Of a stretch of DNA of 14,894 nt, positions 7,246 through 14,643 are shown in pieces. This DNA is from Prevotellaceae bacterium UBA4359 (GTDB taxonomy: Bacteria; Bacteroidota; Bacteroidia; Bacteroidales; Bacteroidaceae): assembly GCA_002393555.1 (NCBI GenBank), contig DGSP01000051.1, positions 22,188 through 37,081 on the forward strand, given 5' to 3'. Numbering within the stretch: the first letter of the stretch is position 1; every line of letters starts with the position of its first letter. The notes beneath the pieces are model-generated. The model saw only the letters and a program-made list of their open reading frames with translations. It was not told where the DNA came from and did no database searches. The translations under genes were made by a program, and so were the position numbers.

Positions 7246-7300
7246 CTTTTTCCACTAAATCCGTGCCATGATGTCAAAGAGCGATTATTTTGTTTTTTTA

Positions 7301-7331
7301 TTTGTTAATCAAATAGAAATGTATAACTTTG
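7301..7331 (+). promoter_or_regulatory. Promoter of the small plus-strand gene
   Basis: TTTG at 7301-7304 and TAACTTTG at 7324-7331 are separated by 19 bases, a textbook Bacteroidetes promoter pair. Transcription would begin near 7337, leaving a leader of about 100 nt before the ATG at 7443. The leader holds a complete 9-codon ORF (7357-7386). The rest of the 7256-7442 intergenic stretch holds only these divergent promoters. Confidence 0.7.
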
Positions 7332-7442
7332 CAAGCAAATCAGTTATGTTGAGTATATGAATCCACAAAAGCCTTTTGTCTCGTAATGTTTAACCGAGTG
7401 GCACAGCAATAGTCTGTGACCTCTCAAAGCATTACAGACCTT

Positions 7443-7691
7443 ATGAGTAGAAGTAGAAAAAAGACTCCTGTCAGCACTTGGTGCTGCTGCAAGTCGCAAA
7501 AGCGGGGAAAGCAACATTCCAGCCGCAAATTTCGCCGTCGTGAAAGTATGTTGTTGCATACCATGAACATCGACAACCTCCCGCACCATTCTCGTGAAAT
7601 CACAGACCCTTGGGATTTGGGTGGTGATGGAAAGTGTTATTGGAAAGCCGATTCTACAGCGGAATGGCTTATTCGTCTTATGCGCAAATGA
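7443..7691 (+). CDS. Small basic protein with MSRSRKKTP start, function unknown
   Basis: An 82-residue protein, the only plus-strand gene inside the island. It opens with MSRSRKKTPV, has a triple Cys (CCC) near residue 14, a basic centre (KSQKRGKQ, RKFRRRE), and ends with W-D-L-G-G-D-G-K-x-Y-W and a Trp-containing C-terminus. I recall small proteins with this start and this DGK-Y-W ending from Bacteroidetes genomes and mobile elements, always without assigned function, but could not check. There is no signal or membrane segment. A GTG at 7416 could extend it by nine residues, but the ATG gives the family-like start. It is convergent with the 69-aa gene, 40 bases apart, and has its own strong promoter. 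A role in nucleic-acid binding is conceivable from charge alone. Confidence 0.7.
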   Translation: MSRSRKKTPVSTWCCCKSQKRGKQHSSRKFRRRESMLLHTMNIDNLPHHSREITDPWDLGGDGKCYWKADSTAEWLIRLMRK

Positions 7692-7704
7692 TAGTTTCAT
7701 AAGC

Positions 7705-7722
7705 CTTATTCAAATATTTCTT
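7705..7722 (-). repeat. Left 18-bp direct repeat (copy of hsdS 3' end)
   Basis: Identical over 18 bp to 11649-11666. On the minus strand it reads AAGAAATATTTGAATAAG, the sequence that at the right copy encodes Glu-Ile-Phe-Glu-stop, the C-terminus of HsdS. It starts 10 bases beyond the stop of the 69-aa gene. It looks like one end of an insertion. Confidence 0.7.
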
Positions 7723-7731
7723 GGGTAAAGG

Positions 7732-7941
7732 TTAGTCATACCCACCACTTTCATAATACCTATCATGGTCATCCTCCGAGTCATATAACGCAGAGCCATG
7801 ATCGTTGAATTTATGACGTTCTTCATCGTATGTATCCTCATCGTATAGGTTCCCCCAATAATTACGACGAGGACGATGACGTGTAGATTTCCCATCAGGG
7901 GTGGGATAATTCACGGATGAATAGTTGTTCTTCTTAGCCAT
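7732..7941 (-). CDS. Small Tyr/Asp/His-rich protein of the helicase cassette
   Basis: A 69-residue protein from the ATG at 7941, preceded by AAAAAGGAAAAAGAG, a rare good Shine-Dalgarno sequence for this window. I recognise no family. It starts with a basic segment (MAKKNNY, then RHRPRRNYW at about 21-29), followed by a strongly acidic and aromatic part with repeated Asp-Glu, Asp-His and Tyr (YDEDTYDEERH, YDSEDDHDRYYES). It is likely disordered, with opposite charges at its two ends, as seen in some chaperone-like or nucleic-acid-mimic proteins; this is inference only. It begins 23 bases after the stop of the 249-aa gene, so the two are probably one transcript. It is the last gene before the left 18-bp repeat. 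Confidence 0.55.
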   Translation of the reverse strand: MAKKNNYSSVNYPTPDGKSTRHRPRRNYWGNLYDEDTYDEERHKFNDHGSALYDSEDDHDRYYESGGYD

Positions 7942-7964
7942 CTCTTTTTCCTTTTTAAGTCGTT

Positions 7965-8714
7965 TTATTTATCCCAGTCACTAAGACCATATTCGAAGTT
8001 ATCATACAAATTACTCGTTTCAGATGCTTTTTCTATAATTATAGGTACTCTATCTGTTATTACTCCTGAACCGATAAGAGGTCTTCTCCATTTATTTCTT
8101 TTCTTCTCCTCTGCCAATTCCATCTCTTGTCGAATTTTTTTTAGTTCATCTTTATAATAATTGAAAACCTTTTCTACTTGGATTCTGGAAGCAATATCAT
8201 GTGTCAGATTATATGTGATACTTTTGGGGTGTTTTTTTAATGCATTAAGAAGAATCTCTACTTGTTGTATTGTTTCTATAACAGAAGGAATTTCTAATTT
8301 TACGGGGAAGTTCCATTTCGACCAAGTTCCCTTTGTTTTCTCTGTTTTGCAAATCCCCTCCTTTTGTCGCTTTTGTTCTTTTTTTGTAGTATTTTGTGGT
8401 TGTATCTCTTTTATTGAGACACCATTTGATTTTGCCTTCGTCTTTTGTTTCCCAGTATTGAGGTTCGATTGAAAAAGAATCAGATTTTTCCCCCATCCGT
8501 CCAAATGATGTTTTCTTTGAATTTCTTTCCATTGTATAGAGAATTCCCGTTCCACAACTTTATGAAACTCTTCATCCAATTTGGGCTTTTCAATCGCATT
8601 GCGAATTGAATTGATGACCTCTAGTGTAAGAGGCAATCTGCGAAGGCGTAATTGGGTGATGATCTGGTCCAATTCGCAATTCTTCTTGATTGGTGAGAAA
8701 TAGTATCTTTCCAT
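7965..8714 (-). CDS. 249-aa Lys-rich protein, partner of the helicase, function unknown
   Basis: I do not recognise this protein. Residues 1-80 look folded and helical (for example LRLRRLPLTLEVINSIRNAI, then a helix around 48-70). Residues about 85-130 are Lys/Gln/Thr-rich and probably disordered. Residues 140-205 form long amphipathic helices rich in Lys and Glu, and the tail (215-249) is acidic with aromatic residues. No catalytic motif, signal or membrane segment is visible. The gene is clearly more AT-rich than hsdM, hsdR and the left-hand genes, pointing to a foreign origin. It starts 60 bases after the helicase stop without a clear Shine-Dalgarno sequence or promoter, and ends 23 bases before the 69-aa gene. 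Gene order suggests an adaptor or DNA-binding partner of the helicase. Confidence 0.75.
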   Translation of the reverse strand: MERYYFSPIKKNCELDQIITQLRLRRLPLTLEVINSIRNAIEKPKLDEEFHKVVEREFSIQWKEIQRKHHLDGWGKNLILFQSNLNTGKQKTKAKSNGVSIKEIQPQNTTKKEQKRQKEGICKTEKTKGTWSKWNFPVKLEIPSVIETIQQVEILLNALKKHPKSITYNLTHDIASRIQVEKVFNYYKDELKKIRQEMELAEEKKRNKWRRPLIGSGVITDRVPIIIEKASETSNLYDNFEYGLSDWDK

Positions 8715-8774
8715 TTATAAGTGATGAACTATTGTTATTAAGAACTCAATTACATGAAATCACTCGAATGCTTT

Positions 8775-11642
8775 TTACATCTTCCAATTGTGAACATCAT
8801 GAGCAAAGTAATGTAGAAGTTCCTCATTCCCTTCTTCTTTGTTAAAGATGGCAGCCAGATGAGAAGAGGCACGTGAGATTCCTACATACAAATGCCTTTT
8901 CATCAGTTCCTTATCTTCACCTTTTAATGCTTCGTCCAAATCGTAGAAGATTGCCACCTCAAATTCCATTCCTTTCACCTCTGACAATTCGTAAACCTTT
9001 ACTGCTTTGGTCGTATTGGTGTCTTTTCCTGCTGAAACCTTTATTTCATCAAGCCCATCTTGTTCTGACAACTTCTTCACAAAGTTGTCCACGCTTCGAT
9101 TATTTGGAATGAAAATGGCAATAGACGGTATGGCTCTGTCATAAGCCAGATACACTTCACGCAGTCGCTCCACAATCCACTCCATTTTTTCTTCGTCATC
9201 ATCAGATGTGAACGCTAAAGGCTGTGGCTCTCCTTCCACAATTTCGTCACGGCTATCGTATGGAGGCATTTCTCCCTTTTCAGCATAATAGATGTCTTTA
9301 GCCATCTTAACCAATGTGGGAATCTGGCGGTAAGACACTTTCAATTCGCAAACTTCTAATTTAGGCAATACAGGCTTTAGTGCCGACCATTCCTTGATGC
9401 CATTTTTCAACAGCCCTTGCATAATGTCTCCACATAACGTGACAGCAGCATATTCATAATGGCGGAAAGAATACATGAAATAGTAATCCATTACCGTATA
9501 GTCCGTGGCTTCATCCACACCGATTACAGGCTTTTTGTTCTCCTCATACGCCCGTATGTATTTGTTTCGCTTCACCATACGGTCATATCGCTCCTTTGAA
9601 CGTTTTCTAATGAAAATGGCCAAATTGTTGATGAAGCCAATCAGCAAATCCTGCTCATCATAATGCAGATGTTTGTTGTTGTCTTTTTCTATCAGAGTCT
9701 TCAACAACTCAAGATTATAATACGAAGATTTCTCATTTCCCAAAAGTTTCTTACGATAAACTTTATACAGGCGAGGTATCTGATTTATCAAATTGCTCTC
9801 CACGCCCTTACAGAGAAAAGCATATCGTTTAGAGAAAAATTCCAACTCGCCAATTTCTCGAAGGTTGATGTCTGCTATCAGTGGCTCAATCTTTTCATAG
9901 ACAAGTTTCTGGCGCGGCGAAAGTTTTTTCTTTGTATCAATCTTGCTGACAGCCAATCGTCTGAGCAGTCCTTTGAGGAAATTGAAAAGACGAGGTTCAA
10001 AATCCATCAACACAACTTCCTCCGCATTTTCATCCTCATTACTTTCATCCATTTCATCCTCTTCAACATCTGTCATCTCTGCAATGCGTTCTTCCTCCCA
10101 CTTTTTGAATATGGAATGCACTTCAGTCTTTGTCTGTTCATCTTTCAGTATCAAAGTTTGAACAGTCAACGCAGTGCGTTTCACAAGTTCTGTCAATTTG
10201 TTTTCTTTAGCATAAGCCCCCTTGGCTTCATGGTCTTGCAGAGAATTGAACAAACGCATCAACGCTTCAATGTCCTTCACTTTCTCCGCATGCAGACAAA
10301 TGGCTTTAATTCCAAAGGAATCTTTGTGCCAACTAAACTCATTAGTATTCAAATGAGCGGCGTTCAGCAAAATTTCCACGCTGTTCTTCACACAGAACTG
10401 TTCAAACTCTTTAATGGCAACTTCGGGCTGAAGAATAAGCATCTTACCCGTAGATTGTTTGTAACTACGAAATGGACCATTTGTGTCCATATTGTATAGA
10501 TGGTATGTGCTCAGCATGCTTTGACGAAAATCGCCAATGGTGACAATGTTCTTCCCCTCGACGGCACTCAAACCTTCTGCATTCATGTTGTTCATCAAAA
10601 ATCGCAGCAACAATGGGGACGGCGAGAAGAAAAGCCATTTGTCTGCCAGATATTCAGTTAATTCATTGATCTGTCTTGGCGTGAGTGGTGACTCATAATC
10701 ATTCAAGGCATCTTTGTCCAACAGAAATTTCAAGCGTTGAATCATGGTGGTTGTCTTTCCTGTGCCTGGCCCTCCTTCTATCACCAATGGAATCCCGTCA
10801 TACAGATGCGAACGCTTTGCCTCTTCTTGTGAAGGATCAAGAATGTGCTGAGAACGTAGCGAAGACTCATTTCTGATGAAATTGCGGAAGGTGATGGCTC
10901 GCAGTTTGGCTTGTTGATAGGAAGCCTCCAATTGAGCAATCTCCTCTGCTTTGTGTTTCTCCTCTTCCTCTTTCTTTAAGCGCAGTTCTTCCAAGCGTTT
11001 TGCCTCTTCCTCCAATCTTTTACGTTCAGCCTCGACCGCTTTCTTGGCTGCTTCACGTGCGGCCTCTTCCTCTCGCTGCATTTGGAGTCTTTCTTGCTCC
11101 AATTGTTTCTTCTTTTTCTCCTCCTCTTCAAGGCTTTCTTTAAGGAATTGTTCGCTGGCGAGCAAATCGGCTAAAGTTTGATATTTGTATAGACCTTTAT
11201 CGCCATCAAATTGTATAGTAATCCCCTTGGCTCCTCCTCCATGCTCAGGCGTGTAATTAGAAAAATTGAAAATATCTAAATCGAAACGGAGGCCTCCAGG
11301 CCCCACATAACGATGGCGTCCTTTCACTCCCGTGATGATGAGACCACCCACTTTCGTGTTTTTGCTGACTACGATTTCTCTGTCTTTAGCGGTCTGAAAA
11401 GGTGTATGCTCTGCATTGGTCAACCAAATAATATGGTCTCTTCGTGGATAACGGTCGCTGAGGATGGAACATAATGCACGGGCAACCCCTATTTGAGGGA
11501 TACTCAGACGAAACTCTTTGTCTCGGCGATTTTCTATCGATTTGCCAATATCCAGCAATGATTCTCCACCTTTTGGTGAAGTTTTCTTGGTGGTTAGTTG
11601 CTGTAAAAGATTGTACGCTTTTTTAATTCCAGATATTTCCAT
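8775..11642 (-). CDS. Large SF1 (UvrD/Rep-like) helicase with long coiled coil
   Basis: A 955-residue protein from the ATG at 11642; a TTG at 11657 would add five residues and overlap hsdS. Residues 1-165 form an N-terminal domain I cannot place. Residues about 168-240 are an almost uninterrupted Glu/Lys/Arg/Gln coiled coil. The SF1 motor follows: Walker A GGPGTGKTT (290-298, K296), Walker B-like VDEAT with D710-E711, GDIMQG (738-743), S-Y-R-Q with R772, motif V near 884-895 (ELSEVKGMEFE), and motif VI YVGISRA (919-925, R924). Unusually, about 410 residues separate Walker A from Walker B, including a very acidic stretch at 524-543. Predicted to be an ATP-driven DNA or RNA translocase; no nuclease motif was found. 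It directly follows hsdS on the same strand and heads the three-gene cassette. A role in phage defence is inferred from context only. Confidence 0.88.
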   Translation of the reverse strand: MEISGIKKAYNLLQQLTTKKTSPKGGESLLDIGKSIENRRDKEFRLSIPQIGVARALCSILSDRYPRRDHIIWLTNAEHTPFQTAKDREIVVSKNTKVGGLIITGVKGRHRYVGPGGLRFDLDIFNFSNYTPEHGGGAKGITIQFDGDKGLYKYQTLADLLASEQFLKESLEEEEKKKKQLEQERLQMQREEEAAREAAKKAVEAERKRLEEEAKRLEELRLKKEEEEKHKAEEIAQLEASYQQAKLRAITFRNFIRNESSLRSQHILDPSQEEAKRSHLYDGIPLVIEGGPGTGKTTTMIQRLKFLLDKDALNDYESPLTPRQINELTEYLADKWLFFSPSPLLLRFLMNNMNAEGLSAVEGKNIVTIGDFRQSMLSTYHLYNMDTNGPFRSYKQSTGKMLILQPEVAIKEFEQFCVKNSVEILLNAAHLNTNEFSWHKDSFGIKAICLHAEKVKDIEALMRLFNSLQDHEAKGAYAKENKLTELVKRTALTVQTLILKDEQTKTEVHSIFKKWEEERIAEMTDVEEDEMDESNEDENAEEVVLMDFEPRLFNFLKGLLRRLAVSKIDTKKKLSPRQKLVYEKIEPLIADINLREIGELEFFSKRYAFLCKGVESNLINQIPRLYKVYRKKLLGNEKSSYYNLELLKTLIEKDNNKHLHYDEQDLLIGFINNLAIFIRKRSKERYDRMVKRNKYIRAYEENKKPVIGVDEATDYTVMDYYFMYSFRHYEYAAVTLCGDIMQGLLKNGIKEWSALKPVLPKLEVCELKVSYRQIPTLVKMAKDIYYAEKGEMPPYDSRDEIVEGEPQPLAFTSDDDEEKMEWIVERLREVYLAYDRAIPSIAIFIPNNRSVDNFVKKLSEQDGLDEIKVSAGKDTNTTKAVKVYELSEVKGMEFEVAIFYDLDEALKGEDKELMKRHLYVGISRASSHLAAIFNKEEGNEELLHYFAHDVHNWKM

Positions 11643-11648
11643 TTCTTT

Positions 11649-11666
11649 CTTATTCAAATATTTCTT
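11649..11666 (-). repeat. Right 18-bp direct repeat at the hsdS stop codon
   Basis: Identical to 7705-7722. Here it covers the last hsdS codons, the TAA stop at 11650-11652 and the alternative TTG start of the helicase. Together the two copies bracket exactly the helicase, 249-aa and 69-aa genes. Confidence 0.7.
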
Positions 11667-12744
11667 TTAACATTGCTTGTTTGAGGGCATCGCACTCGGC
11701 AAGGGTCTTCTGCTGCAGTTCCTCTAACTTGCGGATAGTGGAGGAAAGGAAATCGAGGTGGGAGACGATGGCTTGTTGGATTGTACGAGAAGGATATGAA
11801 ATAGAGACCTTTTTAATTTTCACTTGTGACAAATTTGGTTGAGCTCCTCCTTGAGCTTGAGCAGCCAAATCTTTCTGAATATTGGTAAACCAATAATATA
11901 TGTATTCTGGAATGAAGTCTTTATGCTGCAAGATACCACAAACGGCCTGATTTGAAGTTGCTTCAAACTTCAATATTCCAACTTGTGCGGCTGTCGCTCC
12001 ATACATTGCCACAAGTATTGTGTCAACAGGATAATATTTTGCCGAAGAGTTTTTCATTCCTTCTTCTGTAATACACATCTCACAATCCCTAATGTACATT
12101 TGACATACTTCACCGCTTCTTATCCATGGGATTGTTCCACTTTCATAATACCCTTTCCCTGATTTTAGTGGAGTACCACCTGCGTAGGTTTGAAAAACGT
12201 CGCCAATTCTTATCTCTTCCCATCCCTCTTTGGGTTTCATACATTCTGTGAGTTCTGCTTGGAAGAGTTTGCGGGCTTCGTTGAGTTGCTTTTCGGCATT
12301 GGCTTTGAGGGCATCGATATGGGAAAAGGCGGAGTCTAAACGAGAAACGATGGAGTGCTGCTCTTCCCTGTTATCAGTAACTTTAACAAGTCGTTCCCCA
12401 TAGTCACGAAAGTAAATATGTGGAATGGCTGCTCCTTGTTTATATTTTGACAAATCCAAACTTTGCAAACAATATCCAATATACCTTATATCATAATTCT
12501 CTTTAGGAAGGACATATTGCATAGTTCCAATAAGCGATGATTCTGCGGGATAGAAAGCAACACGCCCAATGCCCGAACCGTCTTTTACAATACCTATGTA
12601 CTCTTTCTTTTGATAGAATGTATTAAGGTATCCAGCAATGCCACTTGCACCAAAGACAGGATATTTGCCTTCTGACAATAGTTCTTTCTGTTTGAGTGCA
12701 GAAGAATCCTTTTTACAAATATCTTTTATTGCAACTTCCTTCAT
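11650..12744 (-). CDS. hsdS: Type I restriction-modification specificity subunit (HsdS)
   Basis: Reads the bipartite DNA target for both methylation and restriction. The 364 residues show the classic two-fold layout: target domain 1 at about 1-125, conserved helix at 126-170, target domain 2 at about 176-320, and a second conserved helix at 322-364. The two halves resemble each other: EEQHSIVSRLD (128-137) against TIQQAIVSHLD (321-331), and QGAAIPHI (103-110) against GGAQPNLS (299-306). Each helix acts as a ruler that sets the spacer between the half-sites and holds HsdM. The target itself cannot be read from sequence by eye. The start ATG overlaps the hsdM stop as ATGA, so the two are translationally coupled. 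The last codons lie in the 18-bp direct repeat. No second hsdS copy or recombinase is present in the window. Confidence 0.93.
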   Translation of the reverse strand: MKEVAIKDICKKDSSALKQKELLSEGKYPVFGASGIAGYLNTFYQKKEYIGIVKDGSGIGRVAFYPAESSLIGTMQYVLPKENYDIRYIGYCLQSLDLSKYKQGAAIPHIYFRDYGERLVKVTDNREEQHSIVSRLDSAFSHIDALKANAEKQLNEARKLFQAELTECMKPKEGWEEIRIGDVFQTYAGGTPLKSGKGYYESGTIPWIRSGEVCQMYIRDCEMCITEEGMKNSSAKYYPVDTILVAMYGATAAQVGILKFEATSNQAVCGILQHKDFIPEYIYYWFTNIQKDLAAQAQGGAQPNLSQVKIKKVSISYPSRTIQQAIVSHLDFLSSTIRKLEELQQKTLAECDALKQAMLKEIFE

Positions 12745-14189
12745 CCTACCATCTCCTTTATTTCGTTCAACAAAGATTGGGATTCCTTTTGGAGTTCGAG
12801 CAGGGAACTGACGATTTCGGCAGATGTGCGTTCATCCACCTCTTCCACCTTGTTGGGGTTCTTCACGCTGAGGTCGTAGTCTTTGCCGAGGGAAGAGACA
12901 TCGATGCTCCACGAGTTTTCGCTGTCGGCTTTCGTCTTTTGCAGAGCGAGGAAGTCGGCAAGGTCGTCTTCGTTGAGGGCATTGGTCTTGCCGAGATTGC
13001 GACCGGGATTCAGTTGGTAGTACCAAATCTTCTTCGTGGGTGTGCCCTTGTCGAAGAAGAGGACGACGGTCTTCACGCCTGCCCCTTGGAACACACCGCT
13101 GGGGAGGTCGAGGATGGTGTGGAGGTTGCACTGCTGCAAGAGCAACTGACGGAGCGCCGAGGCATCGCCGTTGCTGAGGAAGGTGTTCTTGATGACGATG
13201 CCAGCCCTGCCACCCGTCTTGAGCATCTTGATGAAGTGCTGCATGAACATGTAGGCAGTTTCGGAGGTGTTGATGTCGAAGTTCTGCTTCACCTCGCCTC
13301 GCTCGCTGCCACCAAAGGGCGGATTGGCAAGAATCACGTTCTTGCGGTCTTTCTCCTGAATCTGCGAAAGGTTCTCTGCCAACGTGTTGCCACGGATGAT
13401 GTTGGGTGCTGCCACACCGTGGAAAATCATGTTCATGGTGGCGATGATGTAGGGCAGCGGCTTCTTCTCCTTGCCGAAGAAGGTGTTCTCCTGCAAGGTC
13501 TTGTTGTCGGCAGTGCTCTTCACCTTCTGGTTCATGTAGGTGAACGCCTCGCAGAGGAAACCAGCCGACCCACAGGCAGGGTCATACACCGTTTCGCCAA
13601 TCTGAGGGTCAACCACCCGGACGATGGTGCGGATGAGCGGACGGGGTGTGTAGTACTCGCCTCCGTTGCGCCCGGCGTTGCCCATCTTGGCAATCTTGCT
13701 CTCGTAGAGCAGGGTCATTTCGTGCTTGTCCTCGGCGGTTTGGAAGTGCAGTTGGTCGATGAGGTTGATGACCTCGCGCAGGTTGTAGCCCGAGGTGATT
13801 TTGTTGCGCAGTTCGGCAAAAATCTCCCCAATCTTATATTCCAGGGTCTTGGCACTCGATGCCGTCTTCTGAAACTCGCGCAGAGTGGGGAAGAGTTTGC
13901 CATCCACAAACTGAGTCAGGTCAGGCCCCGTCATGGCATTCACCGTGTCGGGCGAGCCGTCTGCCTTCTTGGGTGCAGCCCATTGGCTCCAGCGCATGTA
14001 GCCCGTGATGATGGGCTTGTAGGTCTTGCCGCTGAGCAGGGCATTCATGGCCTGTTCCTGCTCCAGGTCGTCGAGATACTTGAGAAAGAGCAGCCACGAG
14101 GTCTGCTCGATGTAGTCCAGTTCGGTGCTGCATCCTGCTTCGTTGCGCAAGATGTTGTCGATGGCATTGAACGTCTGTTCGTATTGCAT
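12741..14189 (-). CDS. hsdM: Type I restriction-modification DNA methyltransferase (HsdM)
   Basis: Transfers a methyl group from S-adenosylmethionine to adenine N6 at the site chosen by HsdS, protecting host DNA and forming the M2S core of the complex. From the ATG at 14189 it has 482 residues, as in EcoAI-like systems. The N-terminal helical domain (about 1-150) is followed by GGEYYTPRP (about 176-184), the AdoMet-binding motif DPACGSAG (203-210), and the catalytic NPPF at 289-292. The C-terminal helices (about 445-482) probably bind HsdS. A GTG at 14213 would add eight residues, but the ATG is the better start. The stop overlaps the hsdS start by four bases (ATGA). The gene is GC-richer than hsdS and the helicase cassette. 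Expression probably comes from the promoter at 14486-14516 through a long structured leader. Confidence 0.95.
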   Translation of the reverse strand: MQYEQTFNAIDNILRNEAGCSTELDYIEQTSWLLFLKYLDDLEQEQAMNALLSGKTYKPIITGYMRWSQWAAPKKADGSPDTVNAMTGPDLTQFVDGKLFPTLREFQKTASSAKTLEYKIGEIFAELRNKITSGYNLREVINLIDQLHFQTAEDKHEMTLLYESKIAKMGNAGRNGGEYYTPRPLIRTIVRVVDPQIGETVYDPACGSAGFLCEAFTYMNQKVKSTADNKTLQENTFFGKEKKPLPYIIATMNMIFHGVAAPNIIRGNTLAENLSQIQEKDRKNVILANPPFGGSERGEVKQNFDINTSETAYMFMQHFIKMLKTGGRAGIVIKNTFLSNGDASALRQLLLQQCNLHTILDLPSGVFQGAGVKTVVLFFDKGTPTKKIWYYQLNPGRNLGKTNALNEDDLADFLALQKTKADSENSWSIDVSSLGKDYDLSVKNPNKVEEVDERTSAEIVSSLLELQKESQSLLNEIKEMVG

Positions 14190-14480
14190 ACAGATAGGTT
14201 TTGGGCACAGCACTTATCGGGACTGACAGATACCATCCACCTGTGTGCAGACACGAAAAAAGCGCGGACCACTTTATCCGTGTCTGAGGTGGTGAGATGG
14301 TACCTGTCTATATAGATAAGTGACATGTCCGCACTATCAAGAGTGCAGACATTAGTCATTTACCGCTATATAGACATCGTGTTCTAAACATCTCACCTTT
14401 CAGACACGCCGAATAACTGCTAATGCTGTTAATACTTTCCAATAAGGGGTTGCTCCGCTTCGCCAAGCCGTGGGCAACTC
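14190..14480 (-). ncRNA. Putative structured leader of the hsdM operon
   Basis: Between the promoter and hsdM lie three related repeat arms. On the minus strand: C (14408-14366), A (14322-14279) and B (14255-14211). A pairs with B through five short helices (8+5+7+4+8 bp), and C pairs with A through three (8+9+11 bp), so the two hairpins exclude each other. Between C and A an imperfect hairpin (14360-14319) can form. A run of six U (14261-14256) follows GTCCGCGC, which can also pair with GTGCGGAC (14334-14327). No convincing protein is encoded here. Confidence 0.5.
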
Positions 14481-14485
14481 AAGGG

Positions 14486-14516
14486 CAAAAGTACGGATTT
14501 CTTTTGAGAGGACAAA
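14486..14516 (-). promoter_or_regulatory. Promoter driving the hsdM-hsdS operon
   Basis: On the minus strand TTTG (14516-14513) and TACTTTTG (14493-14486) are 19 bases apart, matching the Bacteroidetes consensus. Transcription would begin near 14480. No better match lies closer to hsdM. Confidence 0.65.
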
Positions 14517-14519
14517 AGG

Positions 14520-14566
14520 AAATGGGAGTTTTTTGCCGTTTCCCCATTTTTTCATCCCAAATGGGG
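14520..14566. repeat. Two overlapping small inverted repeats
   Basis: AAATGGG (14520-14526) pairs with CCCATTT (14543-14549), and CCCCATTT (14542-14549) pairs with AAATGGGG (14559-14566). They share one arm, so only one can form at a time. On the plus strand the first is followed by a T run and could end plus-strand transcription, but no plus-strand gene is seen upstream. The following 14567-14643 is AT-rich with nothing recognisable. Confidence 0.45.
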
Positions 14567-14643
14567 CATTAAGAAACAAATTACCATAATTAAAATAATT
14601 TTATCCACAAATTATCATAACTTAACTTTCGGAAGTCATAAAA

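Noticed and set aside
9663..10499. 278-codon plus-strand open frame opposite the helicase
   Set aside because: Phe/Gln/Leu-rich translation opposite a Lys/Glu-rich coding strand; no start signals, and the helicase motifs lie on the other strand.
11650..12744. Phase-variable hsdS switching
   Set aside because: No second hsdS, no inverted hsdS fragments and no recombinase in the window; it cannot be supported here.
4092..14189. Integrative conjugative element or prophage
   Set aside because: No integrase, relaxase, conjugation or phage structural gene; only the 18-bp repeat and context point to mobility.
12696..14315. 539-codon plus-strand open frame opposite hsdM
   Set aside because: Antisense shadow of HsdM, which carries DPACGSAG and NPPF; no promoter or ribosome-binding site and no family resemblance.
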